Below are positions 19,428 through 29,463 of a DNA stretch of 64,000 bases, piece by piece. The position numbers and the translations under genes were made by a program. Below the pieces are notes generated by a model. It ran no database searches. It saw nothing but the letters and a program-made list of their open reading frames with translations, and was not told the DNA's origin. Source of the stretch: Rubripirellula amarantea (lineage in GTDB: Bacteria > Planctomycetota > Planctomycetia > Pirellulales > Pirellulaceae). Every line of letters begins with the position of its first letter. Within the stretch, counting starts at the first letter, position 1. The DNA lies in contig NZ_SJPI01000003.1 of the NCBI RefSeq assembly GCF_007859865.1, positions 620,001-684,000 on the forward strand. The letters run 5' to 3'.

Positions 19428-19631
19428 ATGCCCAAGGCTCTCTGTCTCTTTAGCCTTGTGGCGTCGATTCTGATCGTCGTGCTTTTCGTCGCCGACGCTG
19501 CGTTGGGAATGATGGGAAGCAAGTCAATCGCCCCGATGGGAGGCGTCAACACGACGCTGGACATCGTCTTTGCAATTGTTGGCGGTATTTTGATCTATCT
19601 GAGCTGGTCTACGTATCGCGAACAGCGCTGA
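19428..19631 (+). CDS. Small two-TM membrane protein
   Basis: 67 aa. The start at 19428 is preferred over an in-frame ATG at 19386 because a GAGG ribosome binding site lies just upstream. Two transmembrane helices are visible: residues 4-24 and 43-60. The short loop between contains GMMGSKSIAPMGG. I do not recognise the family. It sits between the aminotransferase and lhgO genes, which both point away from it or towards it on the minus strand. Confidence 0.6.
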   Translation: MPKALCLFSLVASILIVVLFVADAALGMMGSKSIAPMGGVNTTLDIVFAIVGGILIYLSWSTYREQR

Positions 19632-19643
19632 TGCAATCGCCGG

Positions 19644-20888
19644 TCACCGTGTGCTAACGGCTTGGCCAAATCTTTCGGCGATCTCTTCGCCAATCGCTAG
19701 TGACGCCGTTGCGGCGGGCGAAGGAGCGTTCAGAACATGGATCGCTCGATCAGTGGACTCAAACCAGAAGTCATCCACAAGATTCCCATCGGGTGTAACC
19801 GCCTGAGCACGCACACCGGCGCGACCCGGCTTCAGATCGTCGGCTTTGATCGAGGGGATGAGTTTCTGTAGCGCCGTGACGAAGGCGGCTTTGGATAGTG
19901 AACGGTGAACCTCGCCGGCCCCCATGCGCCAATGTTTGCGTGCCAAGGTTCGAAACCCACGGAAGGACAAGGTTTCCGCCAAATCATGCATGTTGATTTC
20001 TGTCCAACGGTAGCCAGTTCGCGAAAGGGCAAGCACCGCGTTGGGTCCGCACTCAACTCCACCGTCGATCATCCGCGTGAAGTGAACTCCCAGGAACGGG
20101 AACGAGGGATCCGGAACGGGATAGATCAAACCACGGCATAACGATTCACTTTGTGATGTGAGTTCATAGTACTCGCCGCGGAAGGGAACGATTCGAACCG
20201 GGGATTGTCCGCCAGCAAGACGAAAGACGCGATCGCTCTGAAGGCCTCCGCAACTGATCAACCGTTCGCATGTGATCGCATCGCCCGATCGCGAAGTGAT
20301 CATCAGGTGGCTTGGCTGTGAATCAATCGCCACTACGTCAAAGTCAAAGACGATCTTGCCGCCGCGTTGTTCGATGATCTTCGCCATTGTTCGACAAACA
20401 TCGGCGTAGTCGACGATGCCCGTTCCCGGCACATGCAGGGCAGCGATTCCGCCCACCGCCGGTTCAATTTCCCGTAACCCATCCGTATCAATACGTTCAA
20501 ACGAAACACCATTGGCGACGGCTCGATCCGCAATTGCGTTGAGCCCGGCTAATTCATTCTCTCGCGTTGCCACCACCACCTTGCCGATACGGTTCCACTC
20601 AATCGACTGCTCTTCGCAAAACGCTTCCATCGCAGCTTTGCCAGTTCGACAAAGGATCGCTTTCTGAGAACCGGGCTTGTAGTAAATACCAGAATGCAAA
20701 ACACCGGAGTTGTGGCCGCTTTGATGAGCCGCCACGTGACGTTCCGCTTCGACCACCACGACGCTGGCGTCGGGCCATCGCTTCTGAACAGCCAAAGCCG
20801 TCGCCAGACCGACGATTCCACCTCCGATGACAACGACATCGCTAACTAGTTGGTTCATGCTCATCATGTTGGTGAATTTTACGGACAT
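19644..20888 (-). CDS. lhgO: L-2-hydroxyglutarate oxidase (FAD-dependent)
   Basis: 414 aa. The N-terminal dinucleotide-binding motif is VVVIGGGIVGLATALA. It is followed by HQSGHNSGVLHSGIYY, the FAD- and substrate-binding motif of the LhgO/glycerol-3-phosphate dehydrogenase-like group, and by a central GTGIVDYADVC. These enzymes convert L-2-hydroxyglutarate to 2-oxoglutarate and pass electrons to the quinone pool. Two upstream in-frame ATGs leave the start uncertain by 8-10 residues. Confidence 0.92.
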   Translation of the reverse strand: MSVKFTNMMSMNQLVSDVVVIGGGIVGLATALAVQKRWPDASVVVVEAERHVAAHQSGHNSGVLHSGIYYKPGSQKAILCRTGKAAMEAFCEEQSIEWNRIGKVVVATRENELAGLNAIADRAVANGVSFERIDTDGLREIEPAVGGIAALHVPGTGIVDYADVCRTMAKIIEQRGGKIVFDFDVVAIDSQPSHLMITSRSGDAITCERLISCGGLQSDRVFRLAGGQSPVRIVPFRGEYYELTSQSESLCRGLIYPVPDPSFPFLGVHFTRMIDGGVECGPNAVLALSRTGYRWTEINMHDLAETLSFRGFRTLARKHWRMGAGEVHRSLSKAAFVTALQKLIPSIKADDLKPGRAGVRAQAVTPDGNLVDDFWFESTDRAIHVLNAPSPAATASLAIGEEIAERFGQAVSTR

Positions 20889-21227
20889 CGACTAGACAGT
20901 GTTAAACGCACAAGCGACGCGACCGTCATAACCTGTTGGAAGTGCCAGAAACAGGGTGAAATGTCTATTTGTAAACAATCCTCAGCACACATGCACATAA
21001 TCCTGTGCCATGTTTCAGCGTGGAAGTTAGTTGGGGGGCAAACCTTACTAATGCTGGAAGCAGCAAGGTTCCAACCGCCTTGGTCTTCACGTTGGGCAAT
21101 GTGAAGATTGGCATCGTTGATGAGCGTCCTGCTTGTCGATGCCAAGGGCACCTTACATATCATGGGCAGATTTTGGGGGCAAGCTGGCCAGTTCCATCGA
21201 ACTTGGTTCGCGTTGCTATTTGTAATT
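20889..21227. other. Intergenic region, 339 bp, between lhgO and the HD-GYP gene
   Basis: The reading frame of the HD-GYP gene stays open upstream to an ATG at 21108. The extra 40 residues do not look like protein from this family, so the region is treated as non-coding. No strong promoter, hairpin or RNA gene was recognised. Confidence 0.35.
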
Positions 21228-22469
21228 GTGAACAAAACCATAACAGTACCAATTGATCGACTTCGAGCAGGAATGAACTGCTCGCAGCCAATCATGAGCG
21301 AAGATGGAGTCTTGTTGATTGGTGGGGGCACCCACATCACCGAGGCGCTACTGTGCACCATTCGCGAAAGTTCAATTCATTCGATTTCGATCGATGTACG
21401 CGATCTGCCGACCCTGCAACCCGAAAAACGCTCGCTTAAAAAATTGCGCAGTGAGCAGAGCGGGATCGACATCACCGTAAGCGCGGCACCTCTGAAGTCG
21501 TTTCTTATCGACCGCTTCAACGAAGACCTCAGCGAAGAACGCGCTGCGCTGCTCCATCAAAAACTCGAAGAAGCGAACCATTGCTTCGACGTCGTTGACC
21601 GTCGGATCAAGCTAGGTCTGTTCCATTCGGCAAATGAGTTCCTTGACCTTTCCGAGAACTACGCCCGAACCATGATCGACGATCACGATCACACGGTCGG
21701 GATGCTTAATTCGACAATGCTTCCGGAGATTACTTGCCAGCGCAGCATACGAATGGGAGTCTTGGGAATGTCGGTCGCCATTGAGATGGGATTCAGTGGA
21801 CCGCAAACCCTAGAAGTTGGTCTCACGGGGATGCTTCATGACATTGGACTTTCCAAAATGTCGTTGTCTCTGGATGCCGCCAACAACCCAATCGATCCGC
21901 GACAAGATTGGGAATATCAAAAGCATCCGTTGGTATCGGCCCAGTGCGTTGAGCAGCTTGATATTCCCGAAAGCGTATCGCTTGCTATCCAACAGGTTCA
22001 CGAACAGCTTGATGGCTCGGGATACCCACGCGGTCTTAAGGGCCTTCGCATTCATCCGTACGCGCGGGTTCTCAACGTTGTCGACGCATTCCTGCAACTG
22101 ACCACGGGAACGGACGACCGACCGGGGATCATTCCTCATGATGCCATGGGCTACCTGCTTCACAAAGCGAGCAAAGGTGTTTTCGACGCTCAAGTGGTGA
22201 AGGCTTTCCTGCAAAGCGAATCGCTATTTCCGCTGGGTAGCTTCGTCGAACTCAGTAATGGCGAACTATCGTCGGTCATTCGACGGCCCAAGTCTGGCTA
22301 CGCTGCTCCGGTGCTGCGAGATAGCCAGGGTACCCGCGTCGACCTAAGCGAGACGAACCTGCGAATCGTCCGGCCAATAGGCACTCCCGGAACCAAGCAA
22401 ACCCGGATGACCTCGGAAATGATGGATTCGCTGACATGGAACCCGGGTAGCGGATTCGCATACGCCTAA
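21228..22469 (+). CDS. HD-GYP domain protein (putative cyclic-di-GMP phosphodiesterase)
   Basis: 413 aa from the GTG at 21228, where family-like sequence (ITVPIDRLRAGM) begins. The HD-GYP domain carries LTGMLHDIGLSKM, then HPLVSAQCVEQL, and VHEQLDGSGYPRGLKG, close to the classic HHExxDGxGYP. One histidine of that motif is replaced by Val. The first metal-binding His of the 'H...HD...' set also looks altered. The protein may therefore be a weak or inactive enzyme, or a sensor. It is presumably cytoplasmic. It is followed by the Bat genes, but not obviously in an operon. Confidence 0.85.
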   Translation: MNKTITVPIDRLRAGMNCSQPIMSEDGVLLIGGGTHITEALLCTIRESSIHSISIDVRDLPTLQPEKRSLKKLRSEQSGIDITVSAAPLKSFLIDRFNEDLSEERAALLHQKLEEANHCFDVVDRRIKLGLFHSANEFLDLSENYARTMIDDHDHTVGMLNSTMLPEITCQRSIRMGVLGMSVAIEMGFSGPQTLEVGLTGMLHDIGLSKMSLSLDAANNPIDPRQDWEYQKHPLVSAQCVEQLDIPESVSLAIQQVHEQLDGSGYPRGLKGLRIHPYARVLNVVDAFLQLTTGTDDRPGIIPHDAMGYLLHKASKGVFDAQVVKAFLQSESLFPLGSFVELSNGELSSVIRRPKSGYAAPVLRDSQGTRVDLSETNLRIVRPIGTPGTKQTRMTSEMMDSLTWNPGSGFAYA

Positions 22470-22588
22470 TTGGCGACGGTACAGAAACTCGACGTTGCGG
22501 CAAAAACATCGAACTCACCACGGGTTTGCGAACTCGACACTCCAGTTAGAATCAGACTTTACGGAAGCTCTTTTTTACCATTGAGTCC

Positions 22589-23830
22589 GTGTCGTTCCCC
22601 TGGCTGATTGCTCCCAGAACCATGCTTGAGAAGGTTTTCCGCAGGTCTCTTGTTTGCGTTGCAGCATTCATTTTCTTGATCGCTTGTCCCTGGGCGATTG
22701 CGGGTGCTGATGAAGTTTCACCGCTCGATGTTGGCGGTGCAGATGCCGCCCCAACCTACAATCTTGGAATCGCCGCTTATCAGGCTCGAGATTGGAAGAC
22801 CGCGATCGACTACTTTCGTCGCGCCGCCACTAGCAACGACAATCAACTAGCCGCCGATGCGCGTTACAACCTCGGCAATAGTCTTGTCGCAGAGTATTTG
22901 GCCAATCAACAGCAATCGTCGATGGCGTCCCAATCGCCAGACGGCGAAGTTGAAATCCCAGCAGCTTCCGTTGAAACACTGCAATCCGCGATCGATGCGT
23001 TTCGAAGTAGTTTGCGGTTGCGGCCGGGGGATGACGATGCTCGCTTCAACCTTGAATCAACCATGCTGTTGTTACAGCAAGAGCAAGAAAAGCAGCCGTC
23101 TCAATCGGACCAATCGCAATCCAAACCATCGGAAGATTCCGACAGCGACTCGCCCGAGAACGCTGACGACACTGAGAACGCTGACGACAGTGAGAACGCT
23201 GAGAAATCCGACGACACGGGAGGCTCCGACGACACGGGAGGCTCCAACGACACTGGTGGCTCCAACGATACTGGGCAGCCTCAAGACGACGCAGCAGGTC
23301 AAGAAAATCAATCAAGCGATTCCGACCAGGGCAACCAAACGCCGCAACAAGACCCTAACAATGGTCAATCGCCGGGGTCTAATCCTGAAGACTCCGGCAA
23401 TGAATCATCAAAGGATGACGATTCACAAACGAACAATCCGGGAGATGAGGATACCGAATCTGGTGGGTCGGGAAGTGACAATAAGGAACAAGCTGCCGAA
23501 CAATCATCGGCACAAAATCAAAACCAATCTGACCCAAGAGACAATTCATCATTGAATCCGAATGAATCATCGGATGATGGCGGACAACAATCCCAAGACT
23601 TGGGTGAAGGTTCCGAATCTCAAACGCCACCGCCCTCGGGCGACCTGAGTGCTGACAATGCGTCAGTTTCTGAGCAACCGATTCCTGCAAGCGAAGGCGA
23701 AGAGCGAGAAATCACTCCCCAGGAAGCTCAGAAACTTCTTCAAGCAATCCGCGATCGCGATATGTTGCGGAGACTGCGACTCGACGCCGCGAAACGATCT
23801 CGCCGAATCGCGGTTCCCCGAGACTGGTGA
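22589..23830 (+). CDS. TPR-repeat protein with low-complexity acidic tail (BatC-like)
   Basis: 413 aa with a GTG start; an ATG at 22622 gives a cleaner signal peptide. Residues about 55-100 and 130-150 form TPR-like helices (YNLGIAAYQARDWKTAIDYF and ARYNLGNSLV). The middle is a long Asp/Glu/Ser/Asn-rich linker in which DNA repeats of about 18 bp (around 23160-23280) encode D-D-T-G-G-S units. The C-terminus is Arg-rich. BatC proteins of the aerotolerance locus have this layout. The batD-like gene follows 39 bp downstream. It is probably periplasmic. Confidence 0.75.
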   Translation: MSFPWLIAPRTMLEKVFRRSLVCVAAFIFLIACPWAIAGADEVSPLDVGGADAAPTYNLGIAAYQARDWKTAIDYFRRAATSNDNQLAADARYNLGNSLVAEYLANQQQSSMASQSPDGEVEIPAASVETLQSAIDAFRSSLRLRPGDDDARFNLESTMLLLQQEQEKQPSQSDQSQSKPSEDSDSDSPENADDTENADDSENAEKSDDTGGSDDTGGSNDTGGSNDTGQPQDDAAGQENQSSDSDQGNQTPQQDPNNGQSPGSNPEDSGNESSKDDDSQTNNPGDEDTESGGSGSDNKEQAAEQSSAQNQNQSDPRDNSSLNPNESSDDGGQQSQDLGEGSESQTPPPSGDLSADNASVSEQPIPASEGEEREITPQEAQKLLQAIRDRDMLRRLRLDAAKRSRRIAVPRDW

Positions 23831-23869
23831 AAACGCTCGCTGAACGAAAGGATTGTTTAGGTTCCCACC

Positions 23870-26668
23870 ATGGCTTGCTTAGCAAAGATGAACAAAAAGA
23901 CAAAGTCGTTTACCGGTTCCTTGGGTTTGTTGTTCCTTTTGGTGACCACCTGCATTACCAATCTGGACGCAGCCGAAGTCAGCGTGGCGGTCTCGCAACG
24001 TGAGACGTACGTTGGACTACCAATCCAGCTTCAAGTGCGAATCGAAAACGCTAGTAAGCACGACGAACCGGTGGTGGACGACGTCGACGGATTGAAGATC
24101 GAGGCTGTAGGACGCCCCTCACACAATTCGCAAATCACAATCATCAATGGGCGAGCGTCGCGCAGCGAGACCATTAGCTACCTGTACCTGGTCACGCCAT
24201 TGCATGAAGGCACCTTTACGATTCCTCCCATCAAGGTCAACGCCGATGGATTGGCGACGATCACGAAAGCAGTGCGGATTGTCGCCAGCAAAAGTGAGAC
24301 TGGCGACTTGATGTTCGTCGAAATCGAAAGTGGTCTGGACGAAGTATTCGTAGGACAGCCCGTCAGCCTTCGATTGAAAATCTATGTCCGTCCTTTTCGT
24401 GATCCTGAGACGAAACGCCCGCTGAGTGAATCCGAACTTTGGCAACAGGTTTCCGAACAAACCGAGTGGAGCGTCTTCTCAGATGCGCTCCAAGAGCTCC
24501 GGAACCAACGAAGTCAACCGCGCGGCCGGAGCGTTCTAAGAGAGGATGACGAAGGTAATTCGCGAGAGTATTACCTCTACGAAATTGACACCATGCTGTA
24601 TCCCGATCGCCCCGGACCGATCAACGTCGACGAGGTTCGTGTGGTCATGAATTATCCGACAGCAATCCGAGAACGCCGCGACCCCTTCGGTGGGAACTCA
24701 CCCTTTTCTCAACTTTTTGAAGACGACTTCTTCCCTGGTTTCGGCAGTCGACGTCGTGTTGCAAGTGTCAAGCCGATTGCTGCAGATGCGAAAGTCGAGA
24801 ACATTCAGGTCAAGCCGATTCCGACTGATGGACAACCCTCAACGTATCGGGGTGCGGTGGGAAGATATGTGATTGGAACGGAAGCGTCCCCCAAAAAGGT
24901 AAGCGCGGGCGAACCCATCACATTGCGAATAGGAATTCGAGGCAACGGCCCGATGAATCTTGTTCAACCACCGCCGCTATCTCAATTACCCGAATTGACA
25001 TCGCAGTTTCGGGTTGAGGACGACGCGATGGGGGGACTTGTCGATGGCGAACAAAAACTATTCACGACCACCATTCGACCGCTAAGCGACAGCGTGAATG
25101 AAATCCCCGCGATCCCGTTTACGTTTTTTGATCCTGATACTGAGACATTCAAGACCGTCCACAGCAATCCGATCACGATCGAAGTCTCACCTGCGGACAT
25201 GCTTGCTTTGTCGAACCCAGCACGTGGCGGATCGCCGAGCCTTCTCGACTCGGACTCTGATTCGCAAGTCTCCAAAGGCGACATTTCCGAAACGTCGCCT
25301 TCGTCAGCGGTGTTCAATGGTGACCTCGTCGTTAATCAAGACTTGCTCACCGATCAAACCGTAAAACCAATCTTATTCCCATCCTTGTGGGCCGCGATCT
25401 CGATTCCGCCGCTTTCGGTGCTAGGACTTTGGATCGTTTTCCTCGCACGATCACGACGTTGGACGCGAATGACGGCTCCGGCAGCTTGTCGACTAATCGC
25501 AAGAGCCGATTGCGTAGATCGCATCGTTGATATCGTCGATCAGTACGTGCGTAGTCGCTATGGCCTTCGCCGGTCCGAGTCATCGATGTCTCGCGAGGCG
25601 TTGGTCGGCCAACTTCGATCGCGAGGAGAATCAAACGCTGCCGTAATGGTCGAGCGATTTCTCCATTCATTAAGCGATCATCGCGGAGTACCTACCGACG
25701 AGACTGGCCAGGTTCAAAGTTCAGCAACCAAGTTGGTCCAGAACCTCGATTCGACGCCATCGCTTTCGAACCGCGATCGAATGGCCCGCCAGACGATTAG
25801 AACCACGACGATGCTGTTTGTTTTGTTGTCACCGCTCACCATGCGATCGGCCGTAGCTCAAGCTGATACCCAACCCTCGCAAACTCAAGCGGATCAAACA
25901 GCCTTAACATCGCAGCACCAACGACTGCTCACGATGGGACTTGAATCGTACGAACGAGGCAGACTCGCATCCAAACCTGAAGACAAAATCCGAGAGTCTG
26001 AACATGCGGCTGATCAGTTCCAAGCGTTGATCGACATGGGCGTGCAGAACGCTGACCTTCATTTCAATCTGGGCAATGCCTATTTCGCCAGTAATCGCCC
26101 TGCTCGAGCCTTGGCCTGTTACCTGCGAGCTTTGCGAATTTCTCCCAACGAATCCAACTACGTTCGCAATTTGCAAGCGGCTAGATCGGCACTCACATTA
26201 AACTCGCGGCGTTCGTTTCCGTTTCAACTGCTCAACCTCGTGTCCGCAATTCCCGCGTCGCTAACAATCATCGTCACCGCGGTCGCTTGGATCGTATTCT
26301 GGGCCACGTTCGCCTGGCGAATTTTGGTCGTCAACGGCCGACCTTCCGAAGATCAGCTTCCCAAGGACAAACCATCAACGGCTTGGTTTAATTTGGTTTC
26401 CATGCTCGCTTTGGTGGTGACAATGGCAGGCGCTGGCCTGTACTACTTTCAAGTGTGGCCAAGGAGCCTTGACCATCACGCGGTTGTCACCAGTGAAACG
26501 ATTGAAGTTCGCCAAGGCGATGACGAATCCTTTGAATCAAGCAACAGCGCGTCGGTCGAACTGGGACAAATCGTATCGTATTTACATCGACGCGCTGGTT
26601 GGACGCAAATCGAACTGGACGACGGAACGACGGGCTGGGTGAAAGACAAGGACCTTGATTTCATTTGA
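23870..26668 (+). CDS. BatD-BatE fusion protein (oxygen tolerance locus)
   Basis: 932 aa. Residues about 1-35 are a signal peptide, followed by a BatD-like beta-rich exterior region to about residue 500 and a TM helix near 505-527. A second hydrophobic signal-like segment begins at Met638 (25781). It is followed by TPR helices (FQALIDMGVQNADLHFNLGN), another TM, and a C-terminal SH3-like domain ending TTGWVKDKDLDFI. The second half has the BatE layout. In other bacteria BatD and BatE are separate proteins. The batA, batB and moxR genes normally nearby are absent from this neighbourhood. Confidence 0.82.
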   Translation: MACLAKMNKKTKSFTGSLGLLFLLVTTCITNLDAAEVSVAVSQRETYVGLPIQLQVRIENASKHDEPVVDDVDGLKIEAVGRPSHNSQITIINGRASRSETISYLYLVTPLHEGTFTIPPIKVNADGLATITKAVRIVASKSETGDLMFVEIESGLDEVFVGQPVSLRLKIYVRPFRDPETKRPLSESELWQQVSEQTEWSVFSDALQELRNQRSQPRGRSVLREDDEGNSREYYLYEIDTMLYPDRPGPINVDEVRVVMNYPTAIRERRDPFGGNSPFSQLFEDDFFPGFGSRRRVASVKPIAADAKVENIQVKPIPTDGQPSTYRGAVGRYVIGTEASPKKVSAGEPITLRIGIRGNGPMNLVQPPPLSQLPELTSQFRVEDDAMGGLVDGEQKLFTTTIRPLSDSVNEIPAIPFTFFDPDTETFKTVHSNPITIEVSPADMLALSNPARGGSPSLLDSDSDSQVSKGDISETSPSSAVFNGDLVVNQDLLTDQTVKPILFPSLWAAISIPPLSVLGLWIVFLARSRRWTRMTAPAACRLIARADCVDRIVDIVDQYVRSRYGLRRSESSMSREALVGQLRSRGESNAAVMVERFLHSLSDHRGVPTDETGQVQSSATKLVQNLDSTPSLSNRDRMARQTIRTTTMLFVLLSPLTMRSAVAQADTQPSQTQADQTALTSQHQRLLTMGLESYERGRLASKPEDKIRESEHAADQFQALIDMGVQNADLHFNLGNAYFASNRPARALACYLRALRISPNESNYVRNLQAARSALTLNSRRSFPFQLLNLVSAIPASLTIIVTAVAWIVFWATFAWRILVVNGRPSEDQLPKDKPSTAWFNLVSMLALVVTMAGAGLYYFQVWPRSLDHHAVVTSETIEVRQGDDESFESSNSASVELGQIVSYLHRRAGWTQIELDDGTTGWVKDKDLDFI

Positions 26669-26688
26669 AGTTCGCATGTGACCGCTGA

Positions 26689-28656
26689 TCAACTTCCTGC
26701 AACGTGTTGCATGCGAGTTGGTTTTGCGATCGGACAGACCAATTGAGGTGGTTCACTCTGGTCGATCCAGATTTCCCACCACATCGCCAACGAAAGTAAC
26801 GTAAACAACGCATAGCCATGATCGGATTTGCCCTGTTGATGCTCTTCGATCATCTGCTGAACGACGCTACGATCCAACACTTGAGTTTCCGACATAAAAC
26901 GACCGCACAAGTGTTTTTCGAGCAGGTCGCGCCAAGGTCCCGATAGCCAGCGTTCGACCGGCACGACAAACCCACTCTTTTTACGTTCAGTGATTTCGCG
27001 GGGAAGATCACGGGCCAATAACTTCTTTAGCACCAGTTTTCCATTCCCAGCTTTCCGTTTGTGGTCGTAGGGTATTCGAAGACAAGCTCGGATGACTTCG
27101 TCATCTAACAAAGGCACGCGAACCTCCAACGAGTTCGCCATGCTCATTCGATCGACCTTGACGAGCATATCGTTGGGTAGATGAAACGAAAGATCGCCGT
27201 GCAAGACTTGTTCATTGGGCGAAAGCCAATCCGGTCCACTCTTAACTGCTGAAGCATAGTTTTCGAGAGGATCAAAGTCATTGTTCTGAAGAGCACCTCG
27301 AAACAGTCGACTCGCAAGATCCGGAAAAATCATCCTTCGCCAACTGCAATGATCCATCGGGAACGCCAAGTCTGCCCCCGAAAGGAACCGTTCCGCGAGC
27401 ATGGACGCCGAATACTTGTTTCCAGTTGCTGGAATCAGTTTCGCTAGAGGTGCCAAAACGCCACGGCGGATCATTCGGGGTATCAAGCGGAAATAGTGGG
27501 CTAGTTCAGTGGCGTGATAGGTGCTGTAACCAGCCAGCAACTCATCCGCGCCATCGCCTGACAGTGCGACTTTCACATGCGGACGGGTTGATTGACAGAG
27601 CATGAAAAACGGCAAGGAAGAATTGTCCGCAAGCGGTTCTTCCGCATGAGAAACGACGCAACCAAGCAGCGACGACATTTCCTCGGTCGCTAGTTCACGA
27701 TGATGCTTGGTTGCGTAAGTGTCGGCAACCATGCGAGCAAAGGATGACTCATCAAAACTACGCTCGGCGAACCCGATCGTGAAAGTGCTAACCGATGAGC
27801 TTTCGCCGACCATACTCCGCACCACGGCGCTGGAATCAAGACCGCCACTTAGAAAAGCTCCAACGGGAACATCTGCAATCATTTGCCGCCGGACCGAATG
27901 ATTGATTGCGTCATCCAATTCCCCCACGGCTTCTTCCATTGACATTTCAATGGGTTGATCTGGGTAGGTCAGAACCGAGTGGCGATGATGATGCAGCCCG
28001 TTTCGATCAACAATCAACCCGCACCCCGGCATCAAAGATCGAACTCCCTCGAATCCTGTGGCGGGAGCTGGCGTGTAGCCAAACGTAAGAAACTGCGAGA
28101 TCGCCTTCCAATCTACGCGTCGTTCAACACGCTGGTCGGCCAAGATTGCCTTGATCTCTGATCCGAAACGAAAGCACCCTTGGTCTTCTTGATAGAACAG
28201 AGGCTTGATTCCCACCGGATCGCGAGTCAACCACAAGGCATGCTCGACGGCATCCCAAATCGCAAAGGCATACATCCCGCTGAGTCGTTCAATCAAGGCC
28301 TCGCGACCCCATTGGCGATACCCTAGAAGAATGACTTCGGTATCCGTTGTAGATCGAAAACGATGTCCAAGTTCAGTTAACTCGTTACGAAGTTCGCGAT
28401 AGTTGTAGATCTCGCCATTAAAAACGATCCACGCGCCTGAGGCTTCGTCTTTCATCGGTTGGTGCCCATCGTCGCTCAGATCTAAGATCGACAAACGACG
28501 ATGCCCGAGCATCACTGTGTCAAACGTCACCAAGCCACCGTCATCGGGCCCTCGGTGCATCAACGAGTCCACCATTTGCCTGCCGATAGCGGAATCAACT
28601 CGTGAAGGACCTGAGCGAACGTTTCGATAGTCAAAGAGGCCTGCAATTCCACACAT
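26689..28656 (-). CDS. asnB: Asparagine synthase (glutamine-hydrolysing)
   Basis: 655 aa. It begins MCGIAGLFDY, in which Cys2 is the catalytic nucleophile of the class II glutaminase domain. The synthase domain carries the ATP-pyrophosphatase loop GAFLSGGLDSSAVV near residue 265, and the later ALSGDGADELLAGYS. It lies 27 bp after the methyltransferase gene on the same strand. Placement next to glycosyltransferase genes is typical of AsnB-like proteins that amidate cell-surface glycans, so this may not be the housekeeping enzyme. Confidence 0.93.
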   Translation of the reverse strand: MCGIAGLFDYRNVRSGPSRVDSAIGRQMVDSLMHRGPDDGGLVTFDTVMLGHRRLSILDLSDDGHQPMKDEASGAWIVFNGEIYNYRELRNELTELGHRFRSTTDTEVILLGYRQWGREALIERLSGMYAFAIWDAVEHALWLTRDPVGIKPLFYQEDQGCFRFGSEIKAILADQRVERRVDWKAISQFLTFGYTPAPATGFEGVRSLMPGCGLIVDRNGLHHHRHSVLTYPDQPIEMSMEEAVGELDDAINHSVRRQMIADVPVGAFLSGGLDSSAVVRSMVGESSSVSTFTIGFAERSFDESSFARMVADTYATKHHRELATEEMSSLLGCVVSHAEEPLADNSSLPFFMLCQSTRPHVKVALSGDGADELLAGYSTYHATELAHYFRLIPRMIRRGVLAPLAKLIPATGNKYSASMLAERFLSGADLAFPMDHCSWRRMIFPDLASRLFRGALQNNDFDPLENYASAVKSGPDWLSPNEQVLHGDLSFHLPNDMLVKVDRMSMANSLEVRVPLLDDEVIRACLRIPYDHKRKAGNGKLVLKKLLARDLPREITERKKSGFVVPVERWLSGPWRDLLEKHLCGRFMSETQVLDRSVVQQMIEEHQQGKSDHGYALFTLLSLAMWWEIWIDQSEPPQLVCPIAKPTRMQHVAGS

Positions 28657-28683
28657 GCAAAGTCGTACTTCTTGGGCTGGGTG

Positions 28684-29463
28684 TTAAGTTGAACGACGAG
28701 CGTGCGCAAGCACCGAGAGGCCAGCAATTCGCCTGAATAACGGATCGGTCACGCGTGCGAACCGAGGCAACCACCGGTCTGCTTTTAACATTTGAGAATT
28801 GACTGACTCATCCGCCAGACCGGCTTGCTGCCGAACCCGATTGTGAAACCACCACCCCGCTGCTCCGACCACGTTGACATACCTGAGCCGATGAACGTTC
28901 CAACCGGCCTGGGTCAATACTTCAGCAAGTCGCGTCCGAGAGTAGCGGCGATAGTGGCCAGCTTCTTCGTCCATCTTGCCGTACAACCAAGAATGTGCCG
29001 GCACAATCATCCCAAGCCCCGCACCAGGCTGGCAAGTTTCGAGCAACCATCGCATCGCCGCTACGTCGTCCTCGATATGCTCAAGCACATTGAGGCAAAT
29101 GATGGAATCAGCACCAAAAGAGCGATGCTGCTGCACGCTATCGCGATCGCGAAGATCAATCCAACCGGTTCGGACCTGATCGTCATCCTTGAAACGACGT
29201 TCCACGGAGCTTAAGCAGTCGCGGTCAATGTCAGTCCCCAGAACACAACGCGATTGCCGTCGCAACTCAGCAGTGTACTGTCCATGTCCCACGCCAATTT
29301 CCCAAACACGATCGCCTAAAACCGGTGTGACAAGGGACATTAGGTAACGCGGATACGCACTCATCTGGTGCATGGCGGGGCTCATCGTCATCGCGCCCAC
29401 TGGATCTGGTGCTTGATCCGGTTGCGACGAGGTCAGTGATGCCGGTTTCTGCGAGTCGTTCAT
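28684..29463 (-). CDS. Class I SAM-dependent methyltransferase
   Basis: 259 aa. The SAM motif I is VWEIGVGHGQYTAEL, followed by the motif II-like DIDRDC and the motif IV-like LNVLEHIEDD. Substrate is unknown. The start ATG overlaps the stop of the GT2 gene by 4 bp (ATGA), so it is translationally coupled to it. Confidence 0.9.
   Translation of the reverse strand: MNDSQKPASLTSSQPDQAPDPVGAMTMSPAMHQMSAYPRYLMSLVTPVLGDRVWEIGVGHGQYTAELRRQSRCVLGTDIDRDCLSSVERRFKDDDQVRTGWIDLRDRDSVQQHRSFGADSIICLNVLEHIEDDVAAMRWLLETCQPGAGLGMIVPAHSWLYGKMDEEAGHYRRYSRTRLAEVLTQAGWNVHRLRYVNVVGAAGWWFHNRVRQQAGLADESVNSQMLKADRWLPRFARVTDPLFRRIAGLSVLAHARRST

Noticed and set aside
23046-23555. Out-of-frame ORFs in the BatC-like gene (Arg/Thr-rich)
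   Set aside because: They are shadows of the low-complexity Asp/Ser/Asn codons of the real frame.
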